A stretch of DNA of 64,000 nucleotides, taken from assembly GCA_910589655.1 (NCBI GenBank), contig CAJUTJ010000172.1, forward strand, positions 1 to 64,000. Direction: 5' to 3'. The stretch is from an uncultured Acetatifactor sp. Its GTDB lineage: Bacteria > Bacillota > Clostridia > Lachnospirales > Lachnospiraceae. Both the position numbers and the translations under genes were made by a program. The notes below the pieces were generated by a model that made no database searches, was not told where the DNA came from, and saw only the letters and a list, made by a program, of their open reading frames with translations. Positions 1 through 7,817 of the stretch are shown here, in pieces; within the stretch, counting starts at the first letter, position 1, and every line of letters begins with the position of its first letter.

Positions 1-60
1 CGATCTCAGATAGGTACGTTCCTCATTTGATATTGTAATGCTATAAGGTAATGCTGGCAT
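1..60 (-). CDS. N-terminus of a transposase-like protein (partial, runs off the left edge)
   Basis: Twenty codons are open to the window edge. They begin with ATG behind a strong GGAGG Shine-Dalgarno six bases upstream, and a consensus -10 box lies 33 bases upstream of the start. The short peptide (MPALPYSITISNEERTYLRS) resembles the start of IS630-type transposases, where a short basic leader precedes a helix-turn-helix opening with a TxSxEER-like stretch. That likeness is recalled from the family, not computed, and 20 residues cannot settle it. The gene lies where livF would normally follow livG. If it is a transposase, an insertion element separates or replaces livF. Confidence 0.45.
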   Translation of the reverse strand, partial: MPALPYSITISNEERTYLRS

Positions 61-92
61 AATTGACCTCCAAAAATATATTGAGCAAGTCT

Positions 93-121
93 ATTATACC
101 AGATGTTAAAAATATCAACAA
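93..121 (-). promoter_or_regulatory. Probable sigma-A promoter of the left-edge transposase-like gene
   Basis: On the minus strand TTGTTG (116-121) is followed after 17 bases by a perfect TATAAT (93-98). The spacing and -10 are ideal and the -35 is weak (4 of 6). The start codon of the partial gene lies about 33 bases downstream. Confidence 0.5.
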
Positions 122-140
122 CTTAATTTATGCCATACTA

Positions 141-295
141 GCTTCCCGAAATAAGTCCATTCCTTACCTAAGCTTCCCGAAATAAGTCCATTCCTTACCT
201 AAGCTTCCCGCAATAAGTCCATTCCCTGCCTAAGCTTCCCGCAATAAGTCCATTCCCCGCCTAAGCATTCCGTAATAAATCCATTACTCGCCTAA
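141..295. repeat. Five tandem copies of a 31-bp repeat derived from the livG 3' end
   Basis: Copies occupy 141-171, 172-202, 203-233, 234-264 and 265-295. The first two are identical, copies 3 and 4 differ by a few bases, and the fifth is the most diverged and overlaps the last codons and stop of livG. On the minus strand each unit begins TTAGG and continues as a copy of the stop-proximal livG sequence. The period is not a multiple of three and the array lies after the stop, so it does not lengthen the protein. The gradient of similarity suggests the array grew away from livG toward the transposase-like gene. Confidence 0.9.
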
Positions 296-1042
296 ATATG
301 CCTTAATTACCTCCGGATCATTGAGCACTTCATTTGTATCGCCCTGACAGAGAACACGTCCAAAGTTCAGCACGGTAAGTTCCTCACAGATACCGCTGAC
401 AAGCTTCATATCGTGCTCGATCAAAATGATGGTCATATCAAAATGCTTCCGGACAAATTTAATGGTTTCCATCAACTCTAAGGTCTCATTGGGATTCATA
501 CCCGCCGCCGGTTCATCCAGCAAAAGCAGCTTTGGCTTTGTTGCCAGAGCCCTTGCAATCTCTAATTTGCGCTGTTTTCCATAGGGCAGATTGGCGGCAA
601 GGACTTCTGCTTCTTTATCCAGATCAAATACTTTTAGCAGTTCCAATGCTTGTTCCTGAATCTGCCTTTCAACCGCGTAGTATCTGGGCAGCCGCAAAAT
701 TCCTTCCAGAGTGCTGTAATGCAGCTGGTTATGCAGTCCGACCTTAACATTCTCTGCCACGGTCAATTCCTTAAAGAGACGGATATTCTGAAAAGTTCTT
801 GCAATTCCCGCATGATTGATATCAATTGTCTTTTTTCCCGTAATATCCTGACCGTCAAGGGTAATAATTCCTTCATTTGGCTTATAGACTCCGGTCAACA
901 AATTGAATACGGTTGTCTTTCCCGCACCGTTGGGACCGATGAGGCCGTACAAACACCCTTTTTTTACTTCCATATTAAAATCGTCCACCGCATGGAGACC
1001 GCCAAAGGATATGCCCAAATTTTGTATCTTTAACATTGTCAT
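284..1042 (-). CDS. livG: Branched-chain amino-acid ABC transporter, ATP-binding protein LivG
   Basis: This is one of the two ATPase subunits that power LivHM-type uptake of branched-chain amino acids; it works on the cytoplasmic face of the membrane. The 252 residues include a Walker A (GPNGAGKTT, near residue 37), a signature LPYGKQRKLEIARAL and a Walker B LLLLDEPAAG. The long insert between Walker A and the signature, about 100 residues with the FQNIRLF Q-loop, is typical of LivG rather than LivF. It follows livM by two bases, so it is translated from the same message. ATG at 1042 and the ATG two codons later are both possible starts. The usual partner livF is not seen downstream. Confidence 0.92.
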   Translation of the reverse strand: MTMLKIQNLGISFGGLHAVDDFNMEVKKGCLYGLIGPNGAGKTTVFNLLTGVYKPNEGIITLDGQDITGKKTIDINHAGIARTFQNIRLFKELTVAENVKVGLHNQLHYSTLEGILRLPRYYAVERQIQEQALELLKVFDLDKEAEVLAANLPYGKQRKLEIARALATKPKLLLLDEPAAGMNPNETLELMETIKFVRKHFDMTIILIEHDMKLVSGICEELTVLNFGRVLCQGDTNEVLNDPEVIKAYLGE

Positions 1043-1044
1043 CC

Positions 1045-2130
1045 CTATTCAGCCTCCTTCGTCCGGATTTTCTTTGCCTTCAGCTTATATACCACTTTTT
1101 CTCTCCATTGGATACATGCGGGCGCCCAGTTAAACAGCATCATTACAATCAAAACAATAGCATAAATCAACATACGATAATCATTCAGACTCCTCAAAAG
1201 CTCAGGAAGCAAGGTAAGAATAACCGATGCAATAATAGACCCCCTGATATTGCCGATACCCCCTAACACTACGAATACAAGAATCATAATGGACATATTG
1301 TATCCGAAGTTTTTAGGTGTTGCACTCAAAGTAGATAAATTGTGGGCATAGAGAACTCCGGCTACACCGGCAAAAGCTGCCGAAACGGAAAATGCCATCA
1401 ATTTATATTTTGTAATGTTGATTCCTACGGATTCCGCCGCAATCGTATTATCGCGGATTGCCATAATAGCACGCCCGTCTCTGGAATGAATCAAATTCAA
1501 AATCACAAGCAATGTGATTAAAAGCAGGATAATTCCAACCGTAAAACTGGAATCATTCGGCGTTCCCGTAATTCCCTGCGCCCCTTGGATAATCACTCTT
1601 CCATTTTCCGACAAGTTTAATTCCAGAGTGCTTTTCGTGGAAAAATGCATTCCGTTTTCGTCAATTCCGATATAGAGCATGTTGATCACATTCTTGGCAA
1701 TTTCACCAAAGGCGAGAGTTACTATGGCGAGATAATCTCCCTTTAACCGGAGTACCGGAATACCGATCAGCAGCCCGAACAATCCCGCACACAGCGCCCC
1801 TATCAGAATGGCAGCGGTAAACCGTATTCCGGCAACAGGAATGGCATCCTGCATACATTTTGAGAAAAAGGCACTGCTGAATGCACCGATACACATGAAT
1901 CCGGCATGTCCCAGACTCAATTCCCCCAAAATACCTACCGTCAGATTCAAGGATACCGCAAGGATCGCGTAGGTACATAGAGGTACCAGCAACCCCTTAA
2001 TCAAGCTGGACACGGCCCCTGCCGACAGCAGCACCTGCATAATAATATATACGCCAACAACCAGACCCAATGTAATGATCTTGCTTTTTAATGTCTTATT
2101 TGATTTTATGTTCATTAGGAATGTGTTCAT
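1045..2130 (-). CDS. livM: Branched-chain amino-acid ABC transporter permease LivM
   Basis: A 361-residue polytopic membrane permease of the LivM family, forming the transmembrane channel with LivH. Hydrophobic helices fill residues 15-340. The family motif region reads GDYLAIVTLAFGEI, followed by the LivM-type segment NLTVGILGELSLGHAGF. A basic tail (KLKAKKIRTKEAE) ends in the cytoplasm. The start is supported by GGAGG six bases upstream. It lies 33 bases after livH and 2 bases before livG, in the normal livHMG order. Confidence 0.93.
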   Translation of the reverse strand: MNTFLMNIKSNKTLKSKIITLGLVVGVYIIMQVLLSAGAVSSLIKGLLVPLCTYAILAVSLNLTVGILGELSLGHAGFMCIGAFSSAFFSKCMQDAIPVAGIRFTAAILIGALCAGLFGLLIGIPVLRLKGDYLAIVTLAFGEIAKNVINMLYIGIDENGMHFSTKSTLELNLSENGRVIIQGAQGITGTPNDSSFTVGIILLLITLLVILNLIHSRDGRAIMAIRDNTIAAESVGINITKYKLMAFSVSAAFAGVAGVLYAHNLSTLSATPKNFGYNMSIMILVFVVLGGIGNIRGSIIASVILTLLPELLRSLNDYRMLIYAIVLIVMMLFNWAPACIQWREKVVYKLKAKKIRTKEAE

Positions 2131-2163
2131 AATTAACCTCCATGATACCGTCCTACGGAACTT

Positions 2164-3048
2164 TTAAACTTTTTCCTGAATATTTTTTCCAAACAGCCCC
2201 GTGGGCTTTATCAGCAAAATGACAATCAATATAGCAAATACAATGGCATCTGCCATTTGTGAGGAAATATATGCTTTTGCAAAAATCTCAATAATTCCCA
2301 GCAATATACCGCCGATAAATGCTCCCGGAATAGAACCTATGCCTCCAAATACCGCTGCTACAAATGCCTTGATACCCGGCATAGATCCGGTATAGGGATC
2401 CAGAGAAGGGTACGCGGAGCAAAGCAGTACACCGGCAATAGCCGCTAAAGCAGAGCCGATTGCAAAGGTCAAAGCAATGGTTCCGTTCACATTAATGCCC
2501 ATGAGCTGTGCCGCACCTTTGTCTTCGGAAACAGCTAACATTGCCTGTCCCGCTCTCGTCTTTTTGATAAAAAACATCAAACCTGCCATAATAATGATAC
2601 AGGAAATAATGGTAACTATTGTTTCTCCCGTAACGGTAATCTGCTCATCGGCAAGCTTTATGGCATTCATGGAAACAACGGAAGAAAATGCTTTGGTATT
2701 TGTCCCAAAAATCAAAAGGGCTACATTTTGCAGCAGATAGCTGACACCGATTGCCGTAATCAAAACAGCCAGCGGAGAGGATGCCTTCCGAAGAGGCTTA
2801 TAAGCTACTTTCTCAATGCAGACACCAAGCAGCGTACAAATTACCACAGCCGCAACCACCCCTGCCACTGGCGGCAGCCCCATAGTATTGCAAATGGTAT
2901 AGGTGGAAAATGCGCCGATCATAATGACATCTCCATGGGCAAAATTCAGCATCTTAGCAATGCCGTAGACCATGGTATAACCCAATGCGATTAACGCGTA
3001 CACGCTTCCTAAACTTAGACCGCTGATCAAATACTGTACAAAACTCAT
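2164..3048 (-). CDS. livH: Branched-chain amino-acid ABC transporter permease LivH
   Basis: A 294-residue integral membrane permease, the heterodimer partner of LivM. The N-terminus shows the LivH pattern SGLSLGSVYALIALG, then YGIAKMLNFAHGDVIMIGAF; the C-terminal half carries AAVFGGIGSIPGAFIGG. The start has GGAGG seven bases upstream. It is the first gene of the livHMG message and lies about 730 bases downstream of the substrate-binding protein, beyond that gene's terminator, so it probably has its own promoter, which I could not identify with confidence. Confidence 0.93.
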   Translation of the reverse strand: MSFVQYLISGLSLGSVYALIALGYTMVYGIAKMLNFAHGDVIMIGAFSTYTICNTMGLPPVAGVVAAVVICTLLGVCIEKVAYKPLRKASSPLAVLITAIGVSYLLQNVALLIFGTNTKAFSSVVSMNAIKLADEQITVTGETIVTIISCIIIMAGLMFFIKKTRAGQAMLAVSEDKGAAQLMGINVNGTIALTFAIGSALAAIAGVLLCSAYPSLDPYTGSMPGIKAFVAAVFGGIGSIPGAFIGGILLGIIEIFAKAYISSQMADAIVFAILIVILLIKPTGLFGKNIQEKV

Positions 3049-3730
3049 GTAAGAACCTCCATTTACCGGTGTAAAACAAAATACTTTTTAACGCCCATTT
3101 TATAAAGTATATCAGAAACAACTTTAAGAATCCATCTTTTCTTTACATTCTTTCTTCTATCTTTTTCCGTTACCGACCGCCTTCCGGTTCCTGAAATATG
3201 CGCTGAAAAGGGCAAAAACAGCGGTTTCGCATATGGCCGTCACCTTGCTGCGAACTCCATGACCTGTCACACAAGAGATATTTGACAGTATTCCGGCAAC
3301 AGACCTTTATAAAAAACAGATTCCTAATTTCATTTCTTAATATAGTAGATTTAATATAGCAGTGTACTGTCTTGTTCATATTTAGATTAACCATAATATC
3401 TACAATACACAAAAACTAACAGATAAACAAAGAATGTGTTTGGCTAAATATAATACGGTCAATGCAGTAGATTTAATGTATTATATAAATAATGCTTTCC
3501 ATTAATCAGTCCTTTTCTTTGAGATGTGCATCGTCACGTAATTCTCCGGTTGAAACACGCTTTGGTAAAACAAATATTAACTGACACCTTGGCTTGTCTG
3601 ATTTTTCATCTGCTTCAATTTCGTCAATCGACGCAGCCGCCGCCGTGCTTCATTCCTCCGCCTTGCTTCATTCCTCCGCCTTGCATATGAAATAACCATT
3701 CTGCGCCAATGTATCAGAAATTAAGTTTTG
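3049..3730. other. Long intergenic stretch between livH and the binding-protein gene
   Basis: I see no convincing gene here. The only sizeable frame (3170-3412, minus) has no ribosome-binding site and no recognisable sequence. The stretch is AT-rich near 3320-3500. It holds a perfect 18-bp tandem duplication (3648-3665 and 3666-3683), and a TGTCA/TGACA inverted pair near 3270-3290. The promoter of livHMG should lie in its low-coordinate end, but no good -35/-10 pair stands out. Confidence 0.6.
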
Positions 3731-3731
3731 A

Positions 3732-3766
3732 TAAAAAAAGAGCTGCCCACCAAAATGAGCAGCCCC
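3732..3766 (-). terminator. Rho-independent terminator of the binding-protein gene
   Basis: On the minus strand GCTGC and GCAGC close a hairpin extended by three further pairs around a TTTTGG loop, followed at once by TC and seven Ts. It lies about 17 bases after the stop codon of the binding-protein gene and separates it from livHMG. Confidence 0.85.
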
Positions 3767-3782
3767 CATTGGCTCTGTCAGA

Positions 3783-4949
3783 TTACATCTCATTATAAAC
3801 GCCGTCTTTAATAACAACAACGCTGGGCGCTTTATCAGGCTCGCCGTCTGCGGACCATGTGATACCGGAACCTGTCAAACCGTCAAAAGTAAGTTCAACC
3901 ATAGCGCTCTTAAGTCCCTCACAGATTGCAGACACATCATCAGACGGTTTCACACCGCTCTTTTCAATGATGGCTTTAATAATGTAAACTCCGTCATATG
4001 CATCGGCAGCAAACTGATTCGGAGTTCCGCCGAATTTTTCTTCATAAGCGGTTACGAAATTAACAATATTTTCCTCTGTGGATGTGGAAGCAAACGGAGT
4101 AAGGAACATAACACCTTCTGCGAGAGAAGCGTCAAAATTTTCCACACCGCTCAAAATACCGTCCATACCGTCCACACCGAAGAATTGAGGGGTAAAGCCC
4201 ATGCTGTTTGCCTGTGTTAAAATCAAAGCCGCTTCATTATAATAAATAGGCAGGAAAACCATATCCGCACCGGAATCCTTTGCCTTCTGCAGCTGTACGG
4301 AGAAGTCTGTGTTGCTCTCACTGGTGAACGCTTCAGCAGACACAATCTCAAAAGAATAATTCCCCGCTTCTTTGGTAAAGCTTTCATAGATACCGGAAGA
4401 ATAAGGATCCGAGCTGTCATAGATAATTGCTATCTTGGATGCCAGATTATTATCTCCGATGTACTGAGCTGAAACCGTTCCCTGCGCAGGATCGGAAAAG
4501 CAGACACGGAAAGCATTATCGTGCTGGGTACATTCAACGGCTGTTCCGGATGGAGTCAGCTGGAAAATATTGTCTTCCTTTGTCTTTCCGCCTACTGCGA
4601 TACAAGGCTTTGAAGTAACACTGCCCAAAACAATCTGTACACCCCAATCCTTAATGGTATTGTAAGCGTTGATAGCCTTCTCCGGATCATGCTCGTCATC
4701 CTGATAATTCAACTCCAGCATATATCCGTTTACGCCGCCGTTTGCGTTAATCTCATCCACTGCCAGCTGTGCCGCATTTCTTACTGCCTGACCGTATGCC
4801 GCCGCATCTCCGGTTAAAGGTCCTGTACCGCCGATTTTAAAGGTATTTCCTGCATTTGTGTTGCTGTTGCCATCGGATCCGCAGCCTGCCATAGCAAGCA
4901 CCATAGCAGATACAAGGGCTGCACTGACTAATTTTTTGAATTTCCTCAT
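3783..4949 (-). CDS. Branched-chain amino-acid ABC transporter substrate-binding lipoprotein (LivJ/BraC type)
   Basis: The extracytoplasmic receptor that captures the substrate for LivHMG. The start is the ATG at 4949, 11 bases after GGAGGAG; 16 upstream in-frame codons are rejected. The 388-residue product opens with a lipoprotein signal (MRKFKKLVSAALVSA...) and a lipobox ending LAMAGC, so it should be membrane-anchored through the Cys at about residue 23. The body is a type I periplasmic-binding fold: IGGTGPLTGDAAAYGQ, then DEINANGGVNGY, and the hinge segments around AADAYDGVYI. Substrate choice within the family cannot be read from sequence. It has its own promoter and terminator, so the receptor can be made in excess over the permease. 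Confidence 0.9.
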   Translation of the reverse strand: MRKFKKLVSAALVSAMVLAMAGCGSDGNSNTNAGNTFKIGGTGPLTGDAAAYGQAVRNAAQLAVDEINANGGVNGYMLELNYQDDEHDPEKAINAYNTIKDWGVQIVLGSVTSKPCIAVGGKTKEDNIFQLTPSGTAVECTQHDNAFRVCFSDPAQGTVSAQYIGDNNLASKIAIIYDSSDPYSSGIYESFTKEAGNYSFEIVSAEAFTSESNTDFSVQLQKAKDSGADMVFLPIYYNEAALILTQANSMGFTPQFFGVDGMDGILSGVENFDASLAEGVMFLTPFASTSTEENIVNFVTAYEEKFGGTPNQFAADAYDGVYIIKAIIEKSGVKPSDDVSAICEGLKSAMVELTFDGLTGSGITWSADGEPDKAPSVVVIKDGVYNEM

Positions 4950-5003
4950 AACTTCTCCTCCTTCTACATACATGTATACAATTATGTATCTATACATTTT
5001 TTT

Positions 5004-5032
5004 ATATTACAATGTTCCCATTTTTTTGTCAA
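5004..5032 (-). promoter_or_regulatory. Sigma-A promoter of the binding-protein gene
   Basis: A perfect TTGACA (5027-5032) is followed by a 17-base spacer and TAATAT (5004-5009), in front of a leader of about 50 bases. This is the best promoter in the window. Confidence 0.88.
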
Positions 5033-5127
5033 TAATAAAAATGTATATTCTTTCTCATTTTACAAATATTAATACTGCCGGCTCTGCAGAAAAGGATTCA
5101 TAGAGCCGCGCAGAAATGAGGGCTGAT

Positions 5128-5346
5128 ATGGGAAATAAATATGTTGATGCTACTGCTCTTACCATTGCGATCATCGGTGCCATCAACTGGGGCCTGATTG
5201 GTCTGTTCCGTTTTGATCTGGTAGCTTTTATTTTTGGGGATATGTCATGGATTTCCAGAATTGTCTACACGATTGTAGGTACCTGCGGACTTTATCTGAT
5301 CAGTTTCTTTATGAAACTATCCAGTAAAGACAGAGCGGAGGCCTGA
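5128..5346 (+). CDS. DUF378 family small membrane protein
   Basis: A 72-residue protein with two hydrophobic helices: LTIAIIGAINWGLIGLF and ISRIVYTIVGTCGLYLISFF. The INWGLxGLF signature with the intervening FDLVAFIFG is characteristic of DUF378, whose function is unknown. The start at 5128 is preferred because GAGGG lies five bases upstream; the ATG four codons earlier has no such site. It is the only clear plus-strand gene, divergent from the binding-protein gene and convergent with rsfS, with a shared terminator after it. Confidence 0.88.
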   Translation: MGNKYVDATALTIAIIGAINWGLIGLFRFDLVAFIFGDMSWISRIVYTIVGTCGLYLISFFMKLSSKDRAEA

Positions 5347-5406
5347 CATCCGGAGAAACGGTAAGGCAGAAAAAACTGAAACTGAAAACGGTGAACAAAC
5401 GGAAAA

Positions 5407-5441
5407 GGAAGCCGAAACATTTTGAGACGGCTTCCTTTTTT
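5407..5441. terminator. Bidirectional terminator between the DUF378 gene and rsfS
   Basis: Perfect 8-bp stem GGAAGCCG/CGGCTTCC with a 13-base loop and six Ts on the plus strand; As upstream would give a T-run for the minus-strand rsfS transcript. The two genes converge here. Confidence 0.88.
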
Positions 5442-5470
5442 GAGCGCCCTCCAAAGGGGAATCATAGGGA

Positions 5471-5833
5471 TTACTTTTGCTTCAAGCTTTCAGTCTCAAC
5501 CTGTCTGCCGTCCCGCCAAATGCGCTCCAAATCATACAGCAGCCTGTTTTCTTTGTCAAAGATATGCACGATCAAGTCACCGAAATCCATCAAAATCCAG
5601 TTTGCGGTGTCATAGCCCTCCTTCTGTCGGCATAAATATCCTGCTCTGCCCAGTATTTCCTCTACATTATCGCACAGAGCCTGAATCTGGCTTCGGTTGC
5701 TTCCTCCCGCAATCAGGAAGTAGTCCGCGATTACGGATACCTCGCTGATATCAATGACACGGATATCTTCTGCTTTTTTATCTTCTAACGCTTCGATGGC
5801 AAGCCTTGCCATTTCCATTGATTTCTGTTCCAT
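5471..5833 (-). CDS. rsfS: Ribosomal silencing factor RsfS
   Basis: RsfS (YbeB/Iojap) binds L14 on the large subunit and blocks joining with the small subunit when nutrients are short. The product has about 120 residues, normal for the family. Landmarks are a conserved core with DYFLIAGGSNRSQIQALCDNVEE followed by the DTANWILMDFGDLIVHIF strand region; the longest of these continuous stretches are typical of the family. I chose the second Met (5833) because GAGAGG sits just upstream; an ATG four codons earlier is the alternative. It closes the nadD-yqeK-rsfS group, in the common Firmicutes order. Confidence 0.92.
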   Translation of the reverse strand: MEQKSMEMARLAIEALEDKKAEDIRVIDISEVSVIADYFLIAGGSNRSQIQALCDNVEEILGRAGYLCRQKEGYDTANWILMDFGDLIVHIFDKENRLLYDLERIWRDGRQVETESLKQK

Positions 5834-5981
5834 ATATCCTCTCATTCCGCCGTAGAAACGGCATTTCTGAATCTCTTATTTTAAATCGTCTTTATTTTGC
5901 CGGCTCTTTTTCGGCAGCGCAAAAGAAGGTATCTTCCCCAAGTGGAATGCCCTCTATGATAAGCTATGCCTAAGAACTGCA

Positions 5982-6575
5982 TTATGCCTGTGATTTGCCT
6001 TCTTCCCGGTAAAATTCCCAAGTTCTTCTGGTCATAGGATCCACGTCATGGTTGCTTTTATCCAGATATTCCAGCGTATCCTCCAAAATCTTTAAAAGAG
6101 CCTTGTCCAAATCCGTAAATGCCAGTCTGCGGATCTCCTCCAAATTAGGCGCATGGTTCCTGCCCGGTTCAATATAATCCGCAATAAACACAATCTTCTC
6201 CAAAAGACTCATACCCGGCCTTCCCGTGGTGTGATTATGAATAGCCTGCAAGATATCCGGATCCTCCACCCCGTATTGTTCCCTTGCCAGATATGCCCCG
6301 ACTTTTGCATGAAGCAGAAGGGGATTTGATTCTTCCGTCTTTGAAAAAGGCAGCCGGTTCTTTCGACAAATGGACAGGAGCTCCTCACCCGAGAAGCATT
6401 TTGCACAATCATGCAGTAACCCTGCCGTCTCGGCGCTTTTCACGGAGGCTCCGTAACGCATGGCAAGAGCCGCCGACGTGAATTCTACTCCCAGTGTGTG
6501 CTCAAAGCGCTTTCCATCCTGCACTTTTTCGATTTCTTTTCTAAGCTTTCTTAAAGTATCCGCCGCTGCTTTCAT
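5982..6575 (-). CDS. yqeK: HD-domain hydrolase YqeK (bis(5'-nucleosyl)-tetraphosphatase type)
   Basis: A 197-residue HD-superfamily protein. YqeK enzymes split diadenosine tetraphosphate symmetrically into two ADP. The metal site is visible as an early His (FEHTLGVE), the LLHDCAK pair near residue 55, a downstream LLLHAKVGA His, an IHNHTTG motif and FIADYIEPGR. The gene starts one base after the nadD stop, so the two are translationally coupled, and rsfS follows after a 148-base gap. The function is assigned from the family and this conserved neighbourhood. Confidence 0.9.
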   Translation of the reverse strand: MKAAADTLRKLRKEIEKVQDGKRFEHTLGVEFTSAALAMRYGASVKSAETAGLLHDCAKCFSGEELLSICRKNRLPFSKTEESNPLLLHAKVGAYLAREQYGVEDPDILQAIHNHTTGRPGMSLLEKIVFIADYIEPGRNHAPNLEEIRRLAFTDLDKALLKILEDTLEYLDKSNHDVDPMTRRTWEFYREEGKSQA

Positions 6576-6576
6576 T

Positions 6577-7179
6577 TTAACGATAAAGCCCCTTTTCTTC
6601 TATATAAGATAACACATTGCCGGGAACCATATAGCGCACGCTCTTTCCAAGTCTGAGCCGTTCCCTGATTTCCGTGGAAGAGATCGAAAGTCTTGCAAAA
6701 GAAAACAATAAGATTTCGCCGCCAAAACGCTGTTCCAGCTCTTTTTTCTTCTTCGTCATCTCTTCCGCAGAGACCTCGTCTCTCACGGCGGCTATGATCT
6801 TGCAGCACCCGAGAATCCGTTCCGGGCACTTCCAGTTTTCCAAAGTAAACAGGCAGTCCGCTCCCACGATAAAATAAAACTCGTCCAAGGGATATGTCTG
6901 AACCAGTTCTTCCATAGTCTCATAACTATAGGTATAGCCGCCCCTCCTGATCTCCAAATCAAGACATTTAAAATGATCATTCTCCTCTGCGGCCAATTCC
7001 GTCATCCGCAGCCGGTCTGCGGCCGAAGCGACTTCTTGTTCCGATTTCATATAAGAAACCGCATTGGGAATCAGCCATATTTCATTCAGGCCCATTTCGC
7101 TTCGCACCCATTCCGCCAGCAGCAAATGTCCCATATGAATGGGATTAAAAGTGCCGCCCATAATACCGATACGTCTCAT
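6577..7179 (-). CDS. nadD: Nicotinate-nucleotide adenylyltransferase NadD
   Basis: NadD makes deamido-NAD from nicotinate mononucleotide and ATP in NAD synthesis. The 200-residue product begins with GIMGGTFNPIHMGHLLLAE, carrying the nucleotidyl-transferase HxGH motif. It ends with ISSTEIRERLRLG, the ISSTxxR motif of the same family. YFIVGADCLF in the middle is the expected nucleotide-binding strand. The start codon at 7179 has a modest GAGGG upstream. A 20-bp tandem repeat separates it from yhbY. Confidence 0.93.
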   Translation of the reverse strand: MRRIGIMGGTFNPIHMGHLLLAEWVRSEMGLNEIWLIPNAVSYMKSEQEVASAADRLRMTELAAEENDHFKCLDLEIRRGGYTYSYETMEELVQTYPLDEFYFIVGADCLFTLENWKCPERILGCCKIIAAVRDEVSAEEMTKKKKELEQRFGGEILLFSFARLSISSTEIRERLRLGKSVRYMVPGNVLSYIEEKGLYR

Positions 7180-7210
7180 CCGGATCTATCCCTCTGATTC
7201 TCTGTTCCAA

Positions 7211-7350
7211 GTCTCTGTATGCTGCTTCGAATCCCTGTATGCTGCTTTGAGTCCCTGTATATTATTTCGAGTCTCTGTATGCTGCTTCGAGTCCCTGTAT
7301 ATTACTTCGAGTCTCTGTATGCTGCTTCGAGTCCCTGCTCTTTGTTGCGA
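7211..7350. repeat. Seven tandem copies of a 20-bp repeat in the yhbY-nadD gap
   Basis: Units lie at 7211-7230, 7231-7250, 7251-7270, 7271-7290, 7291-7310, 7311-7330 and a degenerate 7331-7350. Each begins GTCYCTGTAT and ends TTCGA. From the second unit on two subtypes alternate (GCTGC versus ATTAY in the middle), giving a 40-bp higher-order period. The array is transcribed within the nadD operon but is not coding: 20 is not a multiple of three and no ribosome-binding site is present. Confidence 0.9.
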
Positions 7351-7388
7351 TTCTCCATACAGCATTTATATTTCCCGTTCTAAAGTTC

Positions 7389-7694
7389 CTATTTTTGATT
7401 TGCCGCCTTGGGCAGAACAATTTTAGGCTTGTCTTTGTCCGGTTTATATAGAACAATCTTCTTGCCAATCACCTGTACCAGCTGGGAATGGGTTCTCTCG
7501 GAAAGAACCTCCCCTATCTCCAAAGGATCATCGGCACAATTTTTCAAGACCGCAATTTTAATCAGTTCATTGTTGTTAAAAGCTTCGTTGATTGCCTCTG
7601 TAAATTCAGGCGTCAGGCTTGATTTCCCCACCTGAAAAATAGGATTCAATTTGCTTGCAAGGCTTTTTAAATAAGCTCTCTGTTTACTGGTCAT
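7389..7694 (-). CDS. yhbY: YhbY family RNA-binding protein (CRM domain)
   Basis: A 101-residue protein that is essentially one CRM (CRS1/YhbY) domain, which associates with pre-50S particles. Characteristic text is KQRAYLKSLASKLNPIFQVG near the N-terminus and the loop LLK-like NNNELIKIAVLKN, then the VQVIGKKIVLYK strand. The start is the ATG at 7694 with GAGGAG nine bases upstream; an in-frame extension of 32 codons has no site. It sits between obgE and nadD, its usual place in Firmicutes. Confidence 0.9.
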   Translation of the reverse strand: MTSKQRAYLKSLASKLNPIFQVGKSSLTPEFTEAINEAFNNNELIKIAVLKNCADDPLEIGEVLSERTHSQLVQVIGKKIVLYKPDKDKPKIVLPKAANQK

Positions 7695-7720
7695 TATTTC
7701 CGCTCCTCGTTTTTTCATAC

Positions 7721-7754
7721 TTCCGGACATGCCGGCGCAATCGGCACAAACCGA
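7721..7754 (-). repeat. Copy B of the dispersed intergenic repeat, between obgE and yhbY
   Basis: On the minus strand the sequence reads GGTTTGTGCCGATTGC then GCCGGCATGTCCGGAAG. It lies about 27 bases before the yhbY start and is closest to copy A. Confidence 0.6.
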
Positions 7755-7817
7755 TCTGACGGAACTGAAAGTTCCGCCGCTTAACAACACAACTCGTACG
7801 TTTTCAGAGAGCCTACC

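Noticed and set aside
141..295. CRISPR-like array
   Set aside because: Units are directly adjacent with no spacers, and the unit derives from a gene end.
3170..3412. Minus-strand open frame of 80 codons in the livH upstream gap
   Set aside because: No ribosome-binding site, no recognisable sequence, and odd composition for a protein.
7211..7350. CRISPR-like or coding repeat
   Set aside because: No spacers, and a 20-base period cannot encode a repeated peptide in one frame.
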